NCBI GenBank assembly: GCA_016929905.1
Contig: JAFGHX010000305.1
Location: forward strand, 1 to 44,765
From: Kiritimatiellia bacterium
Lineage (GTDB): Bacteria > Verrucomicrobiota > Kiritimatiellia > JAFGHX01
DNA: 44,765 nucleotides
Direction: 5' to 3'
Shown here: positions 38,879 to 44,765 of the stretch, one piece after another
Layout of the letters: each line of letters starts with the position of its first letter
Numbering within the stretch: the stretch's first letter is position 1
Made by a program: the position numbers and the translations under genes
The notes under the pieces: model-generated
The model's database searches: none
Told to the model about the DNA's origin: nothing
Seen by the model: the letters and a program-made list of their open reading frames with translations, nothing else

Positions 38879-40083
38879 TGCAGGACGAACCTTTGATTCG
38901 GGTCGAGTGCGCCGGCAAGAAGTTTTGCCGCTCGTTCAAGCGCTCCATGCTCTACACGGGGCTGGACCTCGCACGCGGGCTGGTCGGCCGCACCCGGCAT
39001 GCCGGCCGCCTGCGCCGCAAGGAGTTCTGGGCGCTGGACGGCGTCTCGTTCGAGGTGCGCCGCGGGGAATGCCTCGGGCTCATCGGCCCGAACGGGGCCG
39101 GCAAGTCGACGCTGCTCAAACTGCTCAACGGCATCATGCAGCCGGACAAGGGCCGGATCACGACCCGCGGCCGGGTCGGCGCCCTGATCGAACTCGGCGC
39201 CGGGTTCCATCCGCTGTTGACCGGGCGGGAGAACATCTACGTCAACGGCGCCGTGCTGGGCTTCACGAAGCGCGACATGGCCGAGAAGGTGGAGAAGATC
39301 ATCGACTTTGCCGAACTGCGCGACGCGATCGACACGCCCGTGACGTACTACTCCAGCGGCATGTATGTGCGGTTGGGATTCGCGATCGCCGCGCAAATGG
39401 AGCCGGACGTCTTGCTGCTCGACGAAATCCTGGCTGTCGGCGATCCCGGTTTCCGCGCCAAGTGCTACGACGCCATCTACGCGATCCTGCGCAAGGCCGC
39501 CGTGATCTTCGTGAGCCATTCCGTGACGCATGTCGCGCGAATGTGCGGGTCCGTGCTCTTGCTCGACAAGGGCAAGGCGCGCCACTTCCCGGATACGGGC
39601 GACGGCCTCGTCGCGTACCTCGAGAGCGTCGACCGGTCCGCGCAGATCGGGGAAATGCGGCACAGCAACGGGCAGACCGCCGTCACCAACCTGCGGGTCG
39701 GCTGCGGCGAGGGCGAGGCGCCCATCGCGCTGGGACACCCGTTCGACGTACGCTTCGAACTCACGCTCGACCCCGGCGTCCGCAAAGCCAACGTCGTCCT
39801 GACCGTCCTCGCGCGCAGCCAACAAAGCGTCGCCAGCGCGGCGACGGCCCGGGGCCGGATCGTGAATACCGGCAGGCCGCAGCTTGTGCGTTTTCACGTG
39901 CCCCGGCTTACGCTTTCGCCGGAGAAATACGCACTCGGCCTATCTGTTTTCGACGCGGACCGGTTGAACCAGGTGCTCTGGTATCAGAACGTCGCGCCGT
40001 TCGTCGTGCAGGGCGAGGCCCGCTACGGCGCGCCCGTCACCCTGCTCGGCGATTGGACCGTCGACGACACCCACTCACCATGA
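38878..40083 (+). CDS. Polysaccharide ABC transporter ATP-binding protein with Wzt-type C-terminal domain
   Basis: 401 residues. Walker A is GPNGAGKST (70-78), the signature is the Wzt-type YSSGMYVRLGFA in place of LSGGQ, and Walker B is DVLLLDEILAVGD. Residues about 265-395 form a beta-sandwich like the Wzt C-terminal carbohydrate-binding domain (PFDVRFELTLDPGVRKANVVL, LSPEKYALGLSVFDADRLNQVLW). Such domains recognise a terminal modification of the glycan, so export probably depends on chain capping. Overlaps the permease stop and the next gene's start. Confidence 0.92.
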   Translation: MQDEPLIRVECAGKKFCRSFKRSMLYTGLDLARGLVGRTRHAGRLRRKEFWALDGVSFEVRRGECLGLIGPNGAGKSTLLKLLNGIMQPDKGRITTRGRVGALIELGAGFHPLLTGRENIYVNGAVLGFTKRDMAEKVEKIIDFAELRDAIDTPVTYYSSGMYVRLGFAIAAQMEPDVLLLDEILAVGDPGFRAKCYDAIYAILRKAAVIFVSHSVTHVARMCGSVLLLDKGKARHFPDTGDGLVAYLESVDRSAQIGEMRHSNGQTAVTNLRVGCGEGEAPIALGHPFDVRFELTLDPGVRKANVVLTVLARSQQSVASAATARGRIVNTGRPQLVRFHVPRLTLSPEKYALGLSVFDADRLNQVLWYQNVAPFVVQGEARYGAPVTLLGDWTVDDTHSP

Positions 40084-41537
40084 CCGCTCCCTGCATGCCG
40101 CTGGAGCCCGGTTTTGGCCGGGTCCTGATCCATGCGCGCGGGCGCATGACGCCGCCGGAGTGCGGGTTCTGGCAGCGCTTGCGCTTCGCCTTGCGCGAGT
40201 GCGGCCTGGAACTGGTCCTGCTGGCGCACCACCGCGCGAATGCGCCGATGGACGTGCCGCTGCTGCGCGCGTTCAACGGGCTCGACGCCGTGCCGCCCGG
40301 CGGCGGGACCGGACAGGCGCTTGCCCCGGACGACGATCCCGAGGCGTTGGGACTCCTCGCGCGCGAGCGCATGTGGCGCGGCCCGGAGCGCGACGCGCCG
40401 CATCGGGACCGGCGCCGCCGGGCGCTTTGTCATTTTCGAGATTTCTATACGGCCGTCCTGAAAACGGCGGAGCCGGTCCTGACTCTGATCTGGAACGGAC
40501 ACCACGCGCAGGAGATGATCCTGGCTTCGCTTTGCCGAACGGCGGCATGTCCGGTCGGCTATGTCGAGCGCGGCCCCTTCCAGGGCACCCTGCATCTGGA
40601 TCCGGTCGGCATACTCGGCGGCAGCTCGGTTGCCGGGCGGTCGGACTGGGAATGGGCGACGCCAGAGACGGCCGTCCATTGGCAGCGCGTGATGGCGCAG
40701 GCGCAGATGGCCTACCGGCACAGCGGCGGCACATGGTGGGAGCAGCCGCCGAGCCGCGGCGCCGCCGCACTGAGACGGTCTTTGCAGGTCCCCGAGGGCG
40801 CGAAGGTTCTGTTCTTTGCCGGGCAGGTGGACGCCGACACGCAGAACCTGCTCTATGCCCCGGAATACGCGGACAATCGCGATGCGTTCGCCGGCTTCTG
40901 CGAAGCCCTGCGCGGACGCGACGGCGTCTTCGTTCTGGGTAAGCATCACCCCCACAGCGTACGCGCTCCGGCGGATTACCAGGCGGTTGTCGGCCGGCAG
41001 GGCGTGTGGGTCACCGACGTTTCCGTCGCCGATTGCCTGGCTGTGGCGGACCGGGCGGCCGCCGTGAACTCAACGGTGTTGTACGAAGCGCTCATGCTCG
41101 GCACGCCTGTGCTGGCCATGGGGCGGGGCCTTCTGCACGGCAAGCGCATTGCCTACGAGCCAACGGACCGCGCGACGCTGCACACGGCGGTTTCCGAGTG
41201 GCTCGCCGCCGAAGACCAGGCCGAGCGTGAGCGGCGATGGCTGGATTTCGGCGCGTATCTCCTGGCGCACGCGCTCTATGCCATGGCCCCGCCGGAATCG
41301 GCGGCAGGCCTGCGGAACGCCGCGGCGCTCGCGACGGACCTCGCCGGCATGGTGCGGCGCAATTCGGCAGCGCCGGTCTTCGGCCGGCTTCCGGCCGGGC
41401 CGGACCTGCGCGCTTTTTCGGGCCTCGTGCCGGCGGGCGACGGGTACTGGACGACCCGCGCGCAGGAGATCGAGCTGTTCCTCGCTCGGGTCTCGAATGC
41501 CCCGCATTCCTCGGCGGCTTCCGGCGCCGGCGGGTAG
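40080..41537 (+). CDS. Capsule polysaccharide synthesis protein (KpsC/KpsS-like)
   Basis: 485 residues, ATGA overlap with the ATPase gene. Similarity to the Capsule_synth family (retaining Kdo transferases KpsC/KpsS) is seen in the second half: VFVLGKHHPHSVRAPADYQ, VTDVSVADCLAVADRAAAVNSTVLYEALMLGTPVLAMG. The first half has TLIWNGHHAQEMILAS and VGYVERGPFQGTLHLDP, also seen in that group. In Gram-negative capsules these enzymes build the Kdo linker on a lipid acceptor. The assignment to exact sugar is not possible. Confidence 0.7.
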   Translation: MTAPCMPLEPGFGRVLIHARGRMTPPECGFWQRLRFALRECGLELVLLAHHRANAPMDVPLLRAFNGLDAVPPGGGTGQALAPDDDPEALGLLARERMWRGPERDAPHRDRRRRALCHFRDFYTAVLKTAEPVLTLIWNGHHAQEMILASLCRTAACPVGYVERGPFQGTLHLDPVGILGGSSVAGRSDWEWATPETAVHWQRVMAQAQMAYRHSGGTWWEQPPSRGAAALRRSLQVPEGAKVLFFAGQVDADTQNLLYAPEYADNRDAFAGFCEALRGRDGVFVLGKHHPHSVRAPADYQAVVGRQGVWVTDVSVADCLAVADRAAAVNSTVLYEALMLGTPVLAMGRGLLHGKRIAYEPTDRATLHTAVSEWLAAEDQAERERRWLDFGAYLLAHALYAMAPPESAAGLRNAAALATDLAGMVRRNSAAPVFGRLPAGPDLRAFSGLVPAGDGYWTTRAQEIELFLARVSNAPHSSAASGAGG

Positions 41538-41592
41538 GGCGGCAAAGACTCTCTGATTCTCTGCGTATTCCGCCTCGGTCCGAACGATTGGG

Positions 41593-41991
41593 TCACCGTT
41601 TTCTGGAAGGACGCGCCTTTCCAGAAATACGGTGCACCCGCTTGTTCTCTCCGTCGTGTGTTCGGTTTTCTCGCAACAGATGTAGACAGTGGGCGTTGAG
41701 GCTTTCACCGTGACGCATCGCATCAATGGCAAGAACCTTGTGAAGGTCCTTGCCGACTCGAACCACGAACTTCCCGGAGTACTCTCTTGCGGCAGTCGCG
41801 GCGGGAAGCGGGTCTCCGTCCTGTTCATAGATCTCTATCCATTCCTCGACTGCCTGGCACAGCTCTCGGTACACCTGGGTCTCGTCATCTCCGTGAATCC
41901 CGCCGAGCATGAGCCCGGGACACGTTCCAACGTAGCACTGATCTTCTTCCGACCACTCCACAATCTTCAGGTATTGATCACTCGTCTTCAT
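41593..41991 (-). CDS. hicB: HicB-family antitoxin with extended C-terminus
   Basis: 132 residues. The N-terminal RNase H-like fold has YLKIVEWSEEDQCYVGTCPGL and HGDDETQVYRELCQAVEEWIE. The middle has a ribbon-helix-helix/HicB DNA-binding region (GKFVVRVGKDLHKVLAIDAMRHGESLNAHCLHLL). About 20 basic residues after LLREN (ending KARPSRKR) are beyond the usual end. The last part is encoded by a 9-bp inverted repeat (TTTCTGGAA, 41600-41608; TTCCAGAAA, 41619-41627). It neutralises HicA and represses the operon; its start overlaps the hicA stop by 4 bp. Confidence 0.88.
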   Translation of the reverse strand: MKTSDQYLKIVEWSEEDQCYVGTCPGLMLGGIHGDDETQVYRELCQAVEEWIEIYEQDGDPLPAATAAREYSGKFVVRVGKDLHKVLAIDAMRHGESLNAHCLHLLRENRTHDGENKRVHRISGKARPSRKR

Positions 41992-42182
41992 TCCGTCACC
42001 TCGCGAATGGCCTTCTCAACGTCCCGCTCCTGATACCGTTTCGCATCATGCGAAGGGTTGCCGCTGAGCGTTACCTTCGCTCCCTTGGCATGCGTGAAGT
42101 TGCGATGACGTCCCTTGCCGCCACGATCCGCGAAACCTGCCTTCTTTAAATCACGAATCAGCTCGCTGATCTTCTTCGGCAT
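41988..42182 (-). CDS. hicA: HicA-family mRNA interferase toxin
   Basis: 64 residues with the double-stranded RNA-binding-like fold: MPKKISELIRDLKKAGF, then GGKGRHRNFTHAKG with the catalytic His26, and VTLSGNPSHDA. The toxin cleaves mRNA. hicA precedes hicB, the usual order. Local GC is lower than in the flanking polysaccharide genes, fitting acquisition as a unit. No ribosome site precedes the ATG. Confidence 0.92.
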   Translation of the reverse strand: MPKKISELIRDLKKAGFADRGGKGRHRNFTHAKGAKVTLSGNPSHDAKRYQERDVEKAIREVTE

Positions 42183-42187
42183 GGCTG

Positions 42188-42218
42188 TATAGTACTATAA
42201 TGATACCATACGCGTCAA
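42188..42218 (-). promoter_or_regulatory. hicAB promoter with palindromic operator
   Basis: On the minus strand TTGACG (42213-42218) and TACTAT (42189-42194) are 18 bp apart. The -10 element lies within the perfect 12-bp palindrome TATAGTACTATA (42188-42199). Binding of HicB here would block transcription. The predicted start is at about the ATG (42182), so the message may be leaderless. Confidence 0.6.
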
Positions 42219-42329
42219 GGGCAATCCGTTCGATGTCTTGGAGAGAACGGGGCGGCTTACGCGCCGCGTCATTCCCGCGGCCGTGACAACATTGGCCCGC
42301 CACAATGTGAAGTTGTCTTTGCGCGGGCC

Positions 42330-43352
42330 CTAAAGCGCCAGCTCTTCCGGCAGGCGCTCGATCCAGGATCTGTCGGGTTCGTATCCGAGTTCGCGCAGGT
42401 AGCGGCCCGCGAGCTTGTCGAACAGGATCCCGTCGCGCTTGGTGAAATGGCTTTGCCAGTCGCCGACGACCCCTTTGCGGACATGGGCGGTGGGGTCCGC
42501 TTCGCCGGGCTGGCGCCCGCCGGACATCTTCTCGAAAGACGACGCCTCGACGCACCCGGCGACGAGCGCCGGGTCGGCATCGACCTGCAGGAAAGCGAAC
42601 AGCCGGGTCAGCTCTGCGGTCTGATCGCGCACCATCTTCTCGTAGGAGACGCGGAGCAGGCGGTGTTTTCGCTCGAGATCGCGGCCGGCATCGAGCGGGT
42701 CGGTCCAGGCCGCGCACCACTCCTCGATGTCGCGGTCGCGGAAGAACCGGCTCAGGGCCGCGCCCGGCTCGCGCTTGACGAAGCGGGCCTTGCGGCCGCG
42801 CGTGATGTCGTCTTCGTCCTCCTCTTCGTCCTCCCGCGCCTTGTTTAGCCAGTGGAACACGCCGCTGGTCAGCACGTCGCGGCCGTCGCGCAGGAGCAAG
42901 ATGACCGCGGCTTGCGGGAACACCTGCGTGACGGATGCCGCGACGACCGTCGACGTGCCGGGATAGGGGGTCACCTTGTCGATCAGGACCGGCTTCCCCG
43001 ACAACTCGGCCGACGCCGCCACGATCGCCTCGACCATACGAGTGAACAAGTGGTTGCGGGCGGCCTCGAACCCGCCGGGCAGGCGACGCCATTCGTAATG
43101 CAGCATGAACTCGTCGATGTACTTGTCCAACGTCACGCGCAGACGGGGCCGCGCGGCGCCGGGCGCGCGAAGGACGTCGAAGTAACGGCCGAACAGACGG
43201 TTCTCCGTACAGAAGACCTGCGGGTGCGCGTTGAGCGCTTCCTTTAGCCAGGTGGAGCCGGAGCGGGGCGCCGAGAGCACAAAGCCGACCGCCGGCCCGG
43301 CGTGGCCGTCGGTGTTCCGCGCGGCGAATTGCCGTTTCAGACGCTTGAGCAT
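42330..43352 (-). CDS. Sulfotransferase (PAPS-dependent)
   Basis: 340 residues. The PAPS 5'-phosphosulfate-binding loop is SAPRSGSTWLK (27-37) and the 3'-phosphate site is ILLLRDGRDVLTSG. A C-terminal RKGVVGDWQSHFT matches the third PAPS contact. An acidic insert (REDEEEDEDD) lies in the middle. No membrane helix or signal peptide is seen. It transfers sulfate to a sugar or other acceptor; its place beside glycosyltransferases suggests a glycan. The start overlaps the GT4 gene by 16 bp. The roughly 150 bp between it and hicA hold only weak inverted repeats (GACAAC/GTTGTC, 42285-42317). Confidence 0.88.
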   Translation of the reverse strand: MLKRLKRQFAARNTDGHAGPAVGFVLSAPRSGSTWLKEALNAHPQVFCTENRLFGRYFDVLRAPGAARPRLRVTLDKYIDEFMLHYEWRRLPGGFEAARNHLFTRMVEAIVAASAELSGKPVLIDKVTPYPGTSTVVAASVTQVFPQAAVILLLRDGRDVLTSGVFHWLNKAREDEEEDEDDITRGRKARFVKREPGAALSRFFRDRDIEEWCAAWTDPLDAGRDLERKHRLLRVSYEKMVRDQTAELTRLFAFLQVDADPALVAGCVEASSFEKMSGGRQPGEADPTAHVRKGVVGDWQSHFTKRDGILFDKLAGRYLRELGYEPDRSWIERLPEELAL

Positions 43353-44650
43353 GCGTTCTCCCTGCTCAGAAGTTCACACAATTCGCCGTAAACGCGCGCG
43401 GGAGCAAATGCCTCGCGCGCGAACGACAGCGCGCGATCGCCGAGTTCGCGCCGGCGCGCCGGCGCCGTGATCAGGGCGGCGAGCGCCGCGCGCTGCGATT
43501 CCGCGGTGTCCCCCACCAGAAACGCCGAACCGGCGCCCTGTTCCAGGCCCTGTGCGCCGGCGGACGTCGTGAGCAGCGGTTTGCCGTGACAGAGGGCTTC
43601 CACATTCTTGATCTTGAGTCCGCCCCCGAACCGGACCGGATTGACCACGATGTCGGTGTCGGCATACACCGACGCCAGATCGTCTACGGTCCCCAGCATC
43701 GTCACCTGTTCCCGCCGCGCGGAGGCGGGGAGCGCATCGCACACATCCCCGACGAGGCGCAGCCGCAGCCCGGCCCCGAACGGCGCGCGCAGATCGTCCC
43801 ATACCGATTCGAGGAAGAAGGTGACGGCATCCGTGTTCGCCAGACTATTCGAACCGATGTACGTCAACGTCACCGGCGAACGGACCCGCCACTCGTGGTG
43901 CGTGACGTCCGTCGCATGCCCGACGGTCACGACGCGCTTCCCCGGCAGCATGCGCCTGAACACGGCGGCCTCGTGCTCCTGAATGGCGACGACGGTATCG
44001 AAACGCGCGAGCGTTTGCCGTTCCGTCTCCTCCGTGATGTCGACCCAGTGCGGATGGCCGAATGCCCGGAACTCACGACAACGCGCGTGCATCACATCCA
44101 TCGTATCGATTACCGTCAGCGGCAATGCGGGCAGGACGGCGTGCAGCCCCTCGATCAGGTAGGCCAGCCGCACGTACTCGACCATGATGGAATCGGGCCG
44201 GATCGCGGCGCAGAGCCGGTCGAAGCTCGCCTTGTACGCAGCGGACCGGAAGCTCGCCAGAGTCGGAGGAGGCGGCACGGGTGCCGCACCGGCGTTGTCT
44301 GCGGAGCGTGTCGATACGCGCTTGAGCCGAGCCGTCCACCGGGCTCGCCGTCCGCGCGCGCGGGCGGGGCCCGAGCGCCCGGCCTCAGACGCGGCCTCCC
44401 GGGCGTCCTTACCGGGGCCGGGTGGCGGGGAATCGCCGGGGTCTTGCGCGGTCTGCGCGGCGACTATCTCCAGATCGGCATAGCGCTGCGACAGCAGCGT
44501 CACGTCGCCCGCCTCCAGACGGCCGGCGAAGAAGACCGGCACGTTGAACCCGTGCTCGCGCAGGTAGCGGCCGGTGCAGGCTATCCGGCTGGCTGAACCG
44601 CGCCGGGCGCTCCAGAATTTGACGTCGGTTGCCAGTAGGATGGTTTTCAT
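43337..44650 (-). CDS. GT4-like glycosyltransferase
   Basis: 437 residues of GT-B fold. The N-terminal lobe begins MKTILLATDVKFW and is interrupted at about 70-135 by a low-complexity Pro/Ala/Arg-rich insert. The C-terminal lobe has VTLTYIGSNSLANTDAV, RLRLVGDVCDAL and the donor-binding stretch ASVYADTDIVVNPVRFGGGLKIKNVEALCHGKPLLTT. The last stretch is typical of GT4 enzymes that use nucleotide sugars. It is probably co-transcribed with the sulfotransferase and modifies the same polymer. Confidence 0.85.
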   Translation of the reverse strand: MKTILLATDVKFWSARRGSASRIACTGRYLREHGFNVPVFFAGRLEAGDVTLLSQRYADLEIVAAQTAQDPGDSPPPGPGKDAREAASEAGRSGPARARGRRARWTARLKRVSTRSADNAGAAPVPPPPTLASFRSAAYKASFDRLCAAIRPDSIMVEYVRLAYLIEGLHAVLPALPLTVIDTMDVMHARCREFRAFGHPHWVDITEETERQTLARFDTVVAIQEHEAAVFRRMLPGKRVVTVGHATDVTHHEWRVRSPVTLTYIGSNSLANTDAVTFFLESVWDDLRAPFGAGLRLRLVGDVCDALPASARREQVTMLGTVDDLASVYADTDIVVNPVRFGGGLKIKNVEALCHGKPLLTTSAGAQGLEQGAGSAFLVGDTAESQRAALAALITAPARRRELGDRALSFAREAFAPARVYGELCELLSRENACSSV

Positions 44651-44712
44651 TAAGGGCCTGCTCAGAAATTACTTGGCATTTTGGCGCCGTGAGTTTCGCG
44701 TGGGGCAAGGCG

Positions 44713-44756
44713 CGCGGGAGGGGGCAATACCCGCAGCGGTCTTGCCCCCTCCCGCG
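44713..44756. repeat. 15-bp perfect inverted repeat at the window edge
   Basis: CGCGGGAGGGGGCAA (44713-44727) and its exact complement (44742-44756) flank a 14-base loop. The sequence from 44651 to the edge holds no gene. It begins with GGGCCTGCTCAGAAATT, which resembles the end of a mobile or repeated element. Only part of it is visible. Confidence 0.5.
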
Positions 44757-44765
44757 GAACGCAGC

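Overview
The window is a dense, GC-rich bacterial chromosome segment. A Gram-negative envelope is indicated by an Mla-type lipid transport operon, gmhA, and a Wzm/Wzt-type polysaccharide exporter. The mix of pseudopilin genes with large secreted domains, intracellular clan GH-A-like hydrolases, tetratricopeptide glycosyltransferases, a fused E1 alpha/beta dehydrogenase and many extragenic palindromes resembles the PVC superphylum (Kiritimatiellota, Lentisphaerota or Verrucomicrobiota). That placement is inference from gene content; the window has no rRNA.

Layout. 1-4.2 kb (minus strand): a signalling cluster with an XRE-cupin regulator, an 80-residue unknown, a GGDEF diguanylate cyclase, a PTS enzyme I and the N-terminal part of a B12-binding radical SAM protein. 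4.2-4.8 kb: a repeat-packed intergenic region with a large inverted repeat, an integron attC-like structure and one copy of a two-copy repeat. 4.8-7.4 kb: three pseudopilin-like genes behind a good sigma-54-type promoter. 7.8-14.9 kb: a kinase-like protein, a secreted beta-propeller protein, two related GH-A-like barrel proteins and a creatininase-family amidohydrolase. 15-19.7 kb: two divergent membrane glycosyltransferases, each with about eight C-terminal TPRs. 20-27.2 kb: AraC and DeoR regulators, then a complete 2-oxoacid dehydrogenase complex (fused E1, E2, E3).

27.2-36.6 kb: tRNA-Leu(CAG), an exported unknown, gmhA and guaB, then a minus-strand operon rpmE-prfA-prmC-(aromatic-proline repeat protein)-mlaE-mlaF-mlaD. 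36.7-44.7 kb: a polyprenyl-phosphate-sugar-synthase-like GT2, pgpA, the Wzm/Wzt-type exporter, a KpsC/KpsS-like capsule protein, a hicAB toxin-antitoxin pair, a sulfotransferase and a GT4-like glycosyltransferase.

Working together: the GT2 enzyme could make the lipid-linked sugar used by the two TPR glycosyltransferases. The exporter, KpsC/S-like protein, sulfotransferase and GT4 look like parts of a surface polysaccharide, possibly sulfated. The dehydrogenase complex probably answers to the DeoR regulator next to it. The less explained parts are the attC-like site and dispersed repeats, the apparent AUC/AUA start of mlaE, the repeat protein in the mla operon, promoters that abut start codons, and the orphan enzyme I/diguanylate cyclase operon.
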